Shown one piece after another: positions 1 to 5,369 of a DNA stretch of 8,377 nucleotides. Below the pieces are notes generated by a model that was not told the origin of the DNA, did no database searches, and worked only from the letters and a program-made list of their open reading frames with translations. Numbering within the stretch: position 1 is the stretch's first letter; the number at the start of each line of letters is the position of its first letter. This DNA comes from JBMNTQ01 sp050945815 (lineage in GTDB: Bacteria; Bacillota; Clostridia; Christensenellales; JBMNTQ01): assembly GCA_050945815.1 (NCBI GenBank), contig JBMNTQ010000088.1:1-8377 (forward strand). Direction: 5' to 3'. A program made the translations under genes and the position numbers.

Positions 1-109
1 GTGCTGTGGCCAGCGTGGAGGGAGCCGGGGTGCATGCTCTAGAGCCGGGGGCGAACAGCTTTAAAATCCGGGTAACTTCGCAGAGCGGCAAGACGACGAC
101 CTATACGCT
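1..109 (+). repeat. Exact intragenic direct repeat, copy 1 (cut by the window edge)
   Basis: Bases 1-109 are identical, base for base, to 565-673. The copies are offset by 564 bp, which is exactly 188 codons, so both are read in the same frame and encode the end of a cadherin-like repeat (ASVEGAGVHALEPGANSFK and onward to TYTL). Identity stops sharply at position 110 (G versus T). The left limit is unknown because the window begins inside the repeat. Confidence 0.97.
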
Positions 110-887
110 GAATGTGAACCGGCAGGCAGCGAGCGGCGATACGAGATTGACGCGCCTGGATGCTGTGAATGCGGCTACGAATTATCCGTATTCGGTGACA
201 CCGGGGCTAAGCGACGGGCGGGACAGCTATTCGATTACCGTGCCGATTGGCTTGACGCGCCTGGATATTCGATCGACAGCGGCGCACCAGGGGACTGTGG
301 TGTCGGGCGGCGGCGTGCGGGAGATTCCTGTGGGCAGGAGCGTACACCGCATCGGCGTGACTGCGGAGAATGGGAATCAGCGGGAGATTCAGATAACGGT
401 ATACCGGGGAGACGACGGGAGCCGGTTGTCGTCGCTGGCGGTGGGCGATGGCAGCGGCGGAGCGAAGTATGGGATCACGCCAGTGTTTGCACCGACGACG
501 TATGTGTATGCGGCGGCAGTGGGCAGCGCTATAGACAGCGTGCGTATAACGGCGACTGCGGCTAGTGCTGTGGCCAGCGTGGAGGGAGCCGGGGTGCATG
601 CTCTAGAGCCGGGGGCGAACAGCTTTAAAATCCGGGTAACTTCGCAGAGCGGCAAGACGACGACCTATACGCTTATAGTGGCTTGCCTTGGGGAGACGGT
701 GCCTGTGAAAAAGGCTACGGCAAATGTTCATATGCGCAGTGGCCCCGGTTCTGGATACAGCAGCTTGGGGGTTGTGAACAGGGAGCAGGAGGTGGAGGTT
801 TTGATTGAAAACGTGAATCAGACCGGCTGGGCCTATGTGCGTTATGGTGATCGCGTCGGGTTTATGGATGGAAACTATCTACAATAG
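1..887 (+). CDS. Cadherin-like beta-sandwich repeat protein with C-terminal SH3 domain (5' end outside window)
   Basis: The frame is open to the left edge, so only the C-terminal part is visible; the in-frame GTG at position 6 is internal, not a start. Numbering from that codon, the sequence holds the tail of one beta-sandwich repeat (residues 1-38), a second repeat (about 47-134) and a third (about 140-227). Each ends in a strand such as YTLNVNR, IQITVYRG or YTLIV after an NG/SGK turn, as in the Pfam cadherin-like beta-sandwich family. Residues 231-293 are a bacterial SH3 (SH3b) domain with the hallmark NVHMRSGPG, a central hydrophobic strand, and GWAYVRYGDRVGFM. Such domains commonly bind peptidoglycan, so a secreted or envelope-attached protein is likely, but the signal peptide and any enzymatic domain lie outside the window. 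No function beyond surface binding or adhesion can be claimed. The gene ends in TAG and is followed by a long AT-rich gap. Confidence 0.85.
   Translation, partial: AVASVEGAGVHALEPGANSFKIRVTSQSGKTTTYTLNVNRQAASGDTRLTRLDAVNAATNYPYSVTPGLSDGRDSYSITVPIGLTRLDIRSTAAHQGTVVSGGGVREIPVGRSVHRIGVTAENGNQREIQITVYRGDDGSRLSSLAVGDGSGGAKYGITPVFAPTTYVYAAAVGSAIDSVRITATAASAVASVEGAGVHALEPGANSFKIRVTSQSGKTTTYTLIVACLGETVPVKKATANVHMRSGPGSGYSSLGVVNREQEVEVLIENVNQTGWAYVRYGDRVGFMDGNYLQ
565..673 (+). repeat. Exact intragenic direct repeat, copy 2
   Basis: This is the second copy of the 109-bp sequence at 1-109, with no mismatch even at synonymous positions. It encodes the end of the last beta-sandwich repeat, directly before the SH3 domain. 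At least one further identical base upstream is possible but cannot be tested because copy 1 is cut off. The intervening repeat (about positions 144-407) is clearly diverged from this sequence, so this is not a uniform tandem array within the visible part. Confidence 0.97.
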
Positions 888-922
888 AAAAATATAGTAA
901 AATTTTAATAAAGTTAACTAAA

Positions 923-952
923 TTGTAATATTTTTAATAAAACCGACATAAT
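923..952 (+). promoter_or_regulatory. Weak candidate sigma-A promoter in the AT-rich gap
   Basis: TTGTAA (923-928) and CATAAT (947-952) are separated by 18 bp and resemble the -35 and -10 boxes (four and five matches of six). The surrounding AT-richness makes chance matches likely. If real, it would start a transcript near 959 that runs into the hairpins at 985-1152 without an evident coding sequence. Confidence 0.3.
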
Positions 953-1074
953 AGAAGGATGAGAGAGTTGTTTCGGTGAGATTGCCCCTGAAGGGGTTTG
1001 AGATTATTCGGGGTAGGGTGTAAGCTTAATTCAGCGATTTAGTGCTTTTCTTCATACTTCCTCATTTATTGGCG

Positions 1075-1102
1075 GGCAGCCGGCGGATTTTCGCCGGTTG
1101 TC
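1075..1102 (+). other. Strong 11-bp RNA hairpin of unknown role
   Basis: GGCAGCCGGCG (1075-1085) pairs along its full length with CGCCGGTTGTC (1092-1102), with two G-U pairs and a six-base loop (GATTTT). No long T run follows directly (the next bases are GGCTATTTTGG), so it is not a classical intrinsic terminator by itself. It could help end the upstream surface-protein transcript, stabilise its 3' end, or be part of a structured RNA ending at the T run near 1152. Confidence 0.6.
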
Positions 1103-1131
1103 GGCTATTTTGGGGGGAGGCGCTTGCCCCT

Positions 1132-1152
1132 AAGCCTAGGCGGCTTTTTTTT
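1132..1152 (+). terminator. Candidate intrinsic terminator downstream of the surface-protein gene
   Basis: AAGCC (1132-1136) and GGCTT (1142-1146) form a short stem with a five-base loop, running into eight T (1145-1152). The stem is weak, only three G-C pairs, but the T run is good and it follows the strong hairpin at 1075-1102. It lies between the end of the upstream gene and the promoter at 1194-1222, where a terminator is expected. Confidence 0.5.
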
Positions 1153-1193
1153 GTTGGGGCTGGGCACAGGATTCATACAGCGCAAGGGACTGT

Positions 1194-1222
1194 TTGCTTT
1201 TGAGGGGGCTTTGCATTATAAT
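1194..1222 (+). promoter_or_regulatory. Sigma-A-type promoter of the methyltransferase-rsmI operon
   Basis: A perfect TATAAT (1217-1222) lies 17 bp downstream of TTGCTT (1194-1199). The predicted start near 1229 leaves a leader of about 20 nt carrying the ribosome binding site GGAGAG (1238-1243). The position right after the candidate terminator and right before the first gene of the operon supports the call. Confidence 0.65.
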
Positions 1223-1248
1223 TTTGTGTAAAAGCGTGGAGAGATGGC

Positions 1249-2010
1249 ATGGCGGAGATTGAGGCAGGACAATTAATTTTGCCCGGGGAGCGGATTGACG
1301 ACTTGCAGCGGGAGGGCCTGCGTATTATCCAGCATCCGAAAAGCTTTTGTTTTGGGATGGACGCTGTGTTGCTATCGGATTTTGCGCGGCTAAAGCCGGG
1401 CAGCCGGGTGGTGGACTTGGGTACGGGGACCGGTATTTTGCCATTGCTTTTAAGCGCGAAATCCCGGGATACGTTGTTTACCGGGGTGGAAATTATGCCG
1501 GAAGCGGCGGACCGGGCTCGGCGCAGCGTTGCCTTAAATGGGTTGGAGCACAGGATTGGTATTGAGACGATGGATTTGAGGCAGGCGCCTCTAGAGCTGG
1601 GGAAGGGGCGGTTTCATGCGCTGGTGTGCAACCCGCCCTACAAGCGTATAGGCGACGGCAAGACGGCCCTGCAAGTACAGCAGGCAGCGGCGCGCCATGA
1701 GGTGTATGGTACGCTGGAGGATATGGTGTGCGTTTCGGCTCAGCTTTTGATGAATCGGGGACGGGCCTTCTATATTTTGCACAGTGACCGGTTTTTAGAG
1801 CTGCTCTTTTTGATGCATACTTATGGGCTGGAGCCCAAACGCCTGCGTATGATCCACCCGTTTGTCGACCGGCCGCCTAATTTGATGCTGGCAGAGGGGG
1901 TGCGGGGCGGGAAGCCTCTTGTGCATTGGCTTTCGCCTCTGATTTTATATGAGAAGGACGGCAGCGAGACGCAGGAGCTGAGACGGATTTACAACAAGGA
2001 GGCACTATGA
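1249..2010 (+). CDS. TrmN6/YabB-like tRNA (adenine-N6) methyltransferase
   Basis: This is a class I SAM-dependent methyltransferase of 253 residues, a normal length for the TrmN6 family (COG4123). The SAM-binding motif I is VVDLGTGTGILPLL (residues 54-67), the acidic end of motif II is GVEI (79-82), and the catalytic NPPY is at 128-131, typical of enzymes that methylate an exocyclic amino group. The N-terminal stretch with F-x-x-G-M-DAVLLSDFA is characteristic of the family. In Escherichia coli TrmN6 makes m6A37 in tRNA1(Val); the exact substrate here is inferred. The ATG at 1249 is preceded by GGAGAG at 1238-1243; the ATG at 1244 is in another frame. The stop codon overlaps the rsmI start by ATGA, so the two are translationally coupled. 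B. subtilis also has the homologue yabB close to rsmI. Confidence 0.88.
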   Translation: MAEIEAGQLILPGERIDDLQREGLRIIQHPKSFCFGMDAVLLSDFARLKPGSRVVDLGTGTGILPLLLSAKSRDTLFTGVEIMPEAADRARRSVALNGLEHRIGIETMDLRQAPLELGKGRFHALVCNPPYKRIGDGKTALQVQQAAARHEVYGTLEDMVCVSAQLLMNRGRAFYILHSDRFLELLFLMHTYGLEPKRLRMIHPFVDRPPNLMLAEGVRGGKPLVHWLSPLILYEKDGSETQELRRIYNKEAL

Positions 2011-2840
2011 GCGGGAGGCTTTCGGTTTGCGCGACTCCGATCGGGAATATGGAGGATATTACGCTGCGGGTCATTCGGACGCTGGGGGAGGCGGATTATG
2101 TGGCGGCGGAGGACACCCGGCATTCCGCGGGATTGCTGCGTCATTATGATATAAAAAAGCCTATGATAAGCTGTCATAAGTTCAATGAGGAGGCCAGGAT
2201 CGAGAAGGTGATGGGCTTGCTGGAGCAGGGGCTGCATGTGGCACTGATCAGCGATGCGGGGATGCCGGGGATTTCGGACCCCGGGGCTGCTGTGATACGG
2301 GAGGCCATTGTTCGCGGTTATGTTGTAGAGGTTTTGCCTGGGGCCAATGCGGCGCTGTGTGCTTTGCTGTTATCCGGATTTGCGGCAGAGCGCTTTTTTT
2401 TCGAGGGTTTTTTGCCGGTGCACAAAAGCCGCCGCCGGGAGATTTTGCAGCAGATAGGGGAGAGGGAGCAGCCTAGCATCTTATATGAGGCACCCCACCG
2501 TATGGAGGAGCTGTTGGAGCAGATGGGACAGGCGCTGGGGGAGGAGCGGCACATTTCCATTTCCCGGGAGATTAGCAAGCTGTATGAGGAGACGCTGCGC
2601 ATGAGCGTTGCCCAGGCGCGGGAGCATTTTGCCCATACGCAGCCGCGGGGGGAGTTTGTGGTGGTGGTGGAGGGGAATGAGGTGCAACGGGAAGTGGACG
2701 ACGAGACGATTGTGCGGGCGCTGGAGCAGGGCTGTGCTGAGGGTCTGAGCAATAAGGAGGCGGTTGCCCAGGCGGCGCGGGAGCTGGGCGTGGCGAAAAA
2801 CCGCGTGTATCGGCTAAGCTTGGAGCGGGAGCGAAGGTAG
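2007..2840 (+). CDS. rsmI: 16S rRNA (cytidine-1402 2'-O)-methyltransferase RsmI
   Basis: RsmI adds the 2'-O-methyl group to C1402 of 16S rRNA in the ribosomal P site, forming m4Cm together with RsmH and tuning decoding accuracy. The 277-residue protein is close to the usual 280-290. It shows the tetrapyrrole-methylase-type SAM fold with family signatures ATPIGN (9-14), AEDTR (34-38), SDAGMPGISDPG (82-93), PGANA (111-115), FLP (135-137) and YEAPHR (160-165). The C-terminal part (about 240-270) contains LSNKEAVAQAARELGVAKN, the helical, helix-turn-helix-like tail seen in RsmI proteins. The ATG at 2007 overlaps the upstream stop by four bases and has AAGGAGG at 1996-2002 as ribosome binding site. 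A strong terminator follows about 40 bp after the stop, so this is the last gene of the operon. Confidence 0.96.
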   Translation: MSGRLSVCATPIGNMEDITLRVIRTLGEADYVAAEDTRHSAGLLRHYDIKKPMISCHKFNEEARIEKVMGLLEQGLHVALISDAGMPGISDPGAAVIREAIVRGYVVEVLPGANAALCALLLSGFAAERFFFEGFLPVHKSRRREILQQIGEREQPSILYEAPHRMEELLEQMGQALGEERHISISREISKLYEETLRMSVAQAREHFAHTQPRGEFVVVVEGNEVQREVDDETIVRALEQGCAEGLSNKEAVAQAARELGVAKNRVYRLSLERERR

Positions 2841-2880
2841 GCGGGGGGCGAGAATGCCGGGCATGTTAAATGGATAGGGG

Positions 2881-2909
2881 AGCGGCCCAAAGGAGGGCTG
2901 CTTTTTTTT
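2881..2909 (+). terminator. Intrinsic terminator after rsmI
   Basis: AGCGGCCC (2881-2888) pairs with GGGCTGCT (2895-2902) as an eight-pair stem including one G-U, with a six-base loop AAAGGA. It is followed by an uninterrupted T run to 2909. This separates the RNA-methylation operon from spmAB. Confidence 0.92.
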
Positions 2910-2916
2910 GTGTGGG

Positions 2917-2944
2917 TAATATTTTTTTACTGCTTTCATAAGAA
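2917..2944 (+). promoter_or_regulatory. Candidate sporulation (sigma-E-like) promoter for spmAB
   Basis: TAATATT (2917-2923) fully matches the sigma-E -35 consensus KMATATT as I recall it. CATAAGAA (2937-2944) keeps the CATA core of the -10 box CATACAHT but matches only about five of eight positions. The spacer is 13 bp, slightly shorter than usual. B. subtilis spmAB are in a mother-cell sigma-E operon, which is why this pair was considered. No good sigma-A pair is evident in the same interval. The match is suggestive only. Confidence 0.4.
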
Positions 2945-2993
2945 TGAAGTAAGCGCTTCCCAAGCGTAATTTTACGGTGGGGCGGGGAATGGA

Positions 2994-3563
2994 ATGAAAT
3001 GGTTCTGGGCATTTTTGTTGATTGGCGGTTTTGCTCTGGCGGTTTTTACCGGCGGCGGTGCGGAGGTTACCGACGGATTTTTTGAGGGGACATCGTCGGC
3101 TGTGCAGCTTTTTATTGAACTGATCGGCGCATATGTTCTTTGGCTGGGGGTATTGAATATTGCGAAGCGGGCTGGGTTGGTGGAGGGGATTGCCAAGGTT
3201 TTCAGGAAAGGGTTGCGGTTTTTGTTTCCGACAGTGGAGAAGGATTCGGCAGCCTTTGGCTTTATAACGCTGAATATGGTGGCAAACCTTTTGGGGCTGG
3301 GCAATGCGGCGACTCCTTTTGGTATTTCGGCGATGCGGGAGTTGCAGGGAAGCCGCAAGAGCCGGGTGGCTACCGACGCTATGTGTATGTTTCTGGTGCT
3401 TAATGCGTCCGCTATTCAGCTGATTCCTACGACTGTGATTTCTTTGCGCAGTGCGGCGGGCTCGGTTGACCCGGCGGCAGTGACCATCCCGGCTCTGATT
3501 GTGGACGTGGTGACTGTGGTGTGCGGTGTGGCGGCAGTGAAGCTGCTGCAAAGGAGATATTGA
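2994..3563 (+). CDS. spmA: Spore maturation protein SpmA
   Basis: SpmA is an integral membrane protein needed, with SpmB, for proper dehydration of the spore core; its molecular activity is not settled. The 189-residue protein is near the B. subtilis length and belongs to the nucleoside-recognition/Gate-domain family. Likely membrane segments are at about residues 3-20, 36-56, 86-112, 128-150 and 163-184. Signatures include NLLGLGNAATPFGI (98-111) and LNASAIQLIPTTVISLRS (136-153), both very conserved in SpmA. The ATG at 2994 is preceded by a GCGGGG purine stretch (2982-2987); an ATG at 2989 in another frame stops after two codons. The stop is one base before the spmB ATG, so they form one transcription unit. 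The gene sits just after a strong terminator and has its own promoter region. Confidence 0.94.
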   Translation: MKWFWAFLLIGGFALAVFTGGGAEVTDGFFEGTSSAVQLFIELIGAYVLWLGVLNIAKRAGLVEGIAKVFRKGLRFLFPTVEKDSAAFGFITLNMVANLLGLGNAATPFGISAMRELQGSRKSRVATDAMCMFLVLNASAIQLIPTTVISLRSAAGSVDPAAVTIPALIVDVVTVVCGVAAVKLLQRRY

Positions 3564-3564
3564 G

Positions 3565-4077
3565 ATGTCCGGCTATATTATCCCGGCTTTTGTCGGACTG
3601 ATTGTCGTTATTGGGATGGTTCGGGGCGTGGATGTGTATGAAGCGTTTGTGGAGGGGGCCTCGCAGGGCCTAAAGACGGCGGTGAATGTGCTGCCTTACC
3701 TGACGGCCATGCTGCTGGCGGTTTCGGTGTTTCGGACGGCGGGCGGGTTTTCTCTGATTGGGCAGGTTTTAGCGCCGGTTTTGCAGTTGGTGGGGATTCC
3801 TGCGGATGTTTTGCCTATGGTGCTGATTAAGCCCTTTTCCGGCAGCGCGGCGTTGTCTGTTTTGGCAGATATCTTTCAGGCGGCGGGCCCGGATTCCTAT
3901 TCCGGGATACTGGCGTCGGTGATGATGGGCTCGACTGAGACGATCTTTTATACTGTGACTTTGTATGCCGGAGCCGTGGGCTTGAAAGATATGCGCTACA
4001 CCATTGCGGCAGCGCTTTTTTCGATGATTGCGGGGATTGTGGCTGCTGTTTTGCTGTGTACATTCCTGTTCCTTTAG
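3565..4077 (+). CDS. spmB: Spore maturation protein SpmB
   Basis: SpmB is the partner of SpmA, also a membrane protein of the Gate-domain family and required for full spore core dehydration and heat resistance in B. subtilis. The 170-residue protein is close to the usual 170-180. Hydrophobic segments lie at about residues 4-20, 42-56, 63-78, 113-137 and 146-169. The signatures IKPFSGSAALSVLADI (88-103) and GSTETIFYTVTLYAG (122-136) mark the family. The ATG at 3565 has an excellent ribosome binding site, AAGGAG (3551-3556), eight bases upstream inside the end of spmA. No hairpin terminator is obvious after the stop; the next promoter begins only 20 bp downstream, so some read-through into comB is possible. 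Confidence 0.94.
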   Translation: MSGYIIPAFVGLIVVIGMVRGVDVYEAFVEGASQGLKTAVNVLPYLTAMLLAVSVFRTAGGFSLIGQVLAPVLQLVGIPADVLPMVLIKPFSGSAALSVLADIFQAAGPDSYSGILASVMMGSTETIFYTVTLYAGAVGLKDMRYTIAAALFSMIAGIVAAVLLCTFLFL

Positions 4078-4096
4078 GCTGCAGAAATAAAAATGC

Positions 4097-4124
4097 TTGA
4101 GAAGCGGACAGGCTGTGGTATAAT
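4097..4124 (+). promoter_or_regulatory. Extended -10 sigma-A promoter for the comB-like gene
   Basis: TTGAGA (4097-4102) and a perfect TATAAT (4119-4124) are 16 bp apart. The -10 box is preceded by TG and one base (TGGTATAAT), the extended -10 form. Transcription would start near 4131, giving an untranslated leader of about 110 nt before the comB start codon. Confidence 0.75.
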
Positions 4125-4239
4125 AGATCATGCATTCTGGTGGATATTTCGGCGGCTGAACGGCAGGGTTTTACATAGCCGAGGGGTATGCAGCGGGATG
4201 TGTTTTGTGTAGATTATTGTAAAGCGGGAGTGTTTGTGT

Positions 4240-4956
4240 TTGAAAATTAATGTGTATGCGGCGTATTCCCATGTTCTGGAAAAGGATACGAAGGATGCTA
4301 CGGCGATTATTGTGGATACGCTACGGGCCACCAGTACGATGATTACGGCGTTATATCATGGGTGTGCCCAGATTATCCCTGCAGGAGACGTGGACGACGT
4401 TATGCAGATTGCGCGCAGCTTGGGCAGCCATGCGGTGTTGGGCGGAGAGCGGGATTCGAACTTGATTCCCGGCTTTGATTTAAGCAATTCGCCGTTGGAA
4501 TATAATCGGGACAAGCTGGAGGGGAAATCGCTGGTGATGACGACCAGCAACGGTACTGCCGCTATTACCCAGTCGAAGAATGCTCGGCATGTGTTGATTG
4601 GTGCGCTGATCAATGATGCGGCTGTGGCGCGCAGGGCCGTGGAGCTGGGGCTGAATACTACGATTGTTTGTGCGGGCAATGACGGCAAAATGTCGCTGGA
4701 GGATTTAGTTACGGCCGGCGCGATTGTGGTCTTGATGGAGGGGATGTTGGAGCAGACGCCGGAGCTGGATGATATGGCGAAGGTGGCCAGGACGCTGTAT
4801 GGCCTTTGTGCCCAGGATATCGTAGGGTTTTTGCGGGGTTCGAGGCACTATGAGGTGCTGGTGGAGAACGGCTGGGAACAGGACATTGCCTATTGCTGTC
4901 AGCAGGGTGTGATTGAGCTGGTGCCGGTGTATGCGGAGGGCATTATTTCGGTATGA
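4240..4956 (+). CDS. comB: 2-phosphosulfolactate phosphatase family protein (ComB)
   Basis: ComB removes phosphate from 2-phosphosulfolactate to give 3-sulfolactate, an Mg-dependent step known from coenzyme M synthesis in methanogens and present in sporulating Bacillus as YitC. The 238-residue protein has family blocks IIVDTLRATSTMITAL (23-38), LGGERDSNLIPGFDLSNSP (67-85), MTTSNGTAAI (100-109), VCAGNDGKMSLEDLVTAGAI (143-162) and SRHYEVL near 201. Start choice: TTG at 4240 lies nine bases after GGGAG (4226-4230) and gives MKINVY, like other ComB proteins; the in-frame TTG at 4234 would be only three bases from that site. Neither ComA nor any other coenzyme M gene is in the window, so the pathway is unproven. 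The position after spmAB fits, but does not prove, a role in making sulfolactate for spores. It has its own promoter. Confidence 0.87.
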   Translation: MKINVYAAYSHVLEKDTKDATAIIVDTLRATSTMITALYHGCAQIIPAGDVDDVMQIARSLGSHAVLGGERDSNLIPGFDLSNSPLEYNRDKLEGKSLVMTTSNGTAAITQSKNARHVLIGALINDAAVARRAVELGLNTTIVCAGNDGKMSLEDLVTAGAIVVLMEGMLEQTPELDDMAKVARTLYGLCAQDIVGFLRGSRHYEVLVENGWEQDIAYCCQQGVIELVPVYAEGIISV

Positions 4957-4966
4957 GCGGCAGCCC

Positions 4967-4995
4967 TTGACAAAGAAGCGGGGATGCTTTATCCT
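4967..4995 (+). promoter_or_regulatory. Sigma-A promoter of the metG operon
   Basis: A perfect TTGACA (4967-4972) lies 17 bp upstream of TATCCT (4990-4995), four of six matches. It begins ten bases after the comB stop and directly precedes the T-box leader, whose 5' conserved part starts near 5011. Transcription would start near 5002. Confidence 0.75.
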
Positions 4996-5002
4996 AAAAA
5001 TA

Positions 5003-5276
5003 TATATCGAAAAAGACGGACGAGGGGAAAGAGTAGGGAAATTTGATTGCGCAGCAGAGAGCCGGGGCAGGTGGAAGCCCGGCCGCAAGAAGTTTCTTGA
5101 ACATGGCTCCCCCAGTTCTTTAGGTGAGGGGGACGCTGGATTGTTCCGTTAGCCTAAGGCGCATCATCAAGGGCGGCGTTATTTGGCCCAATTCCCAAAG
5201 AGGCAGGCGAATGCCTGCAAGTAGGGTGGTACCGCGGAATCTTTTTCGCCCCTAATAGATAGTAGGGGCGTTTTTT
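5003..5276 (+). ncRNA. T-box riboswitch leader, methionine type, controlling metG
   Basis: T-box leaders sense uncharged tRNA and switch between terminator and antiterminator. Visible parts, in order: the AGTA box (5032-5035) of the specifier-loop S-turn; a distal stem I with GCAGAGAG then GCCGGG (5061-5066) paired to CCCGGC (5078-5083) around the loop carrying GGTGGAAG; the specifier triplet ATG (5103-5105) in GAACATGGCTCC; a stem III hairpin GCAGGC-GAAT-GCCTGC (5203-5218); the T-box AGGGTGGTACCGCGG (5223-5237); and the terminator 5247-5276. TAGGG (5222-5226) can pair with CCCTA (5250-5254), the terminator's left arm, forming the antiterminator. The TGGT bulge (5227-5230) complements an ACCA 3' end, which fits tRNA-Met with A73. 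Specifier, bulge and downstream metG all agree on methionine. The 5' boundary is approximate. Confidence 0.95.
5247..5276 (+). terminator. Regulated intrinsic terminator of the metG T-box
   Basis: CGCCCCTA (5247-5254) pairs perfectly over eight bases with TAGGGGCG (5263-5270) around an eight-base loop, followed by six T (5271-5276). The left arm is shared with the antiterminator helix, so uncharged tRNA-Met should prevent its formation. Confidence 0.93.
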
Positions 5277-5369
5277 ATTCGCAGATTGTTCATTTAGGGG
5301 CGCGGCAGGCGGAGAGGGCAGGAGTGGGCGCTTTTTCGTGTGGAGAGCGCAGGCAAAGGAGAAGGAAAG

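Larger units (their letters stand above)
888..1248 (+). other. 361-bp intergenic region without a convincing gene
   Basis: The first 70 bases are very AT-rich; the rest is mixed to GC-rich. I see no ORF with a ribosome binding site and useful length: an ATG at 959 opens only six codons. Structured elements are a small CCCC-TGAA-GGGG hairpin (985-996), a strong GC-rich hairpin (1075-1102), a weak stem with a run of eight T (1132-1152) and a promoter for the next gene (1194-1222). A promoter-like pair at 923-952 followed by these hairpins could mean a short untranslated RNA ending near 1152, but I recognise no known RNA family or riboswitch here. Confidence 0.6.

Noticed and set aside
207..655. 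Overlapping - strand frames opposite the cadherin-like repeats
   Set aside because: They follow from the GC-rich repeat composition; the + strand frame has recognisable beta-sandwich and SH3 domains.
959..979. A six-codon ORF (MRELFR) in the intergenic region, considered as a leader peptide
   Set aside because: It is too short, not followed by an attenuator-like structure next to a biosynthetic gene, and the next gene has its own promoter at 1194-1222.
940..1152. 6S RNA, SRP RNA or a known riboswitch in the 888-1248 gap
   Set aside because: No signature sequence of these families was recognisable by eye; reported only as a possible structured RNA.
2814..3551. A 245-codon open frame on the - strand opposite spmA and the rsmI terminator
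   Set aside because: It runs antisense through a strong terminator and spmA, and its product is a low-complexity His/Gln/Arg/Asn-rich sequence typical of a shadow of a GC-biased gene.
4130..4159. A tiny ORF (MHSGGYFGG) starting at the predicted comB transcription start
   Set aside because: It has nine codons, no ribosome binding site and no regulatory codon run; nothing distinguishes it from chance.
5340..5369. GTG at 5340 as the metG start
   Set aside because: It would add ten residues (MESAGKGEGK) that encode the ribosome binding site itself; ATG 5370 has ideal spacing from AAAGGAG and gives the usual MetRS N-terminus.
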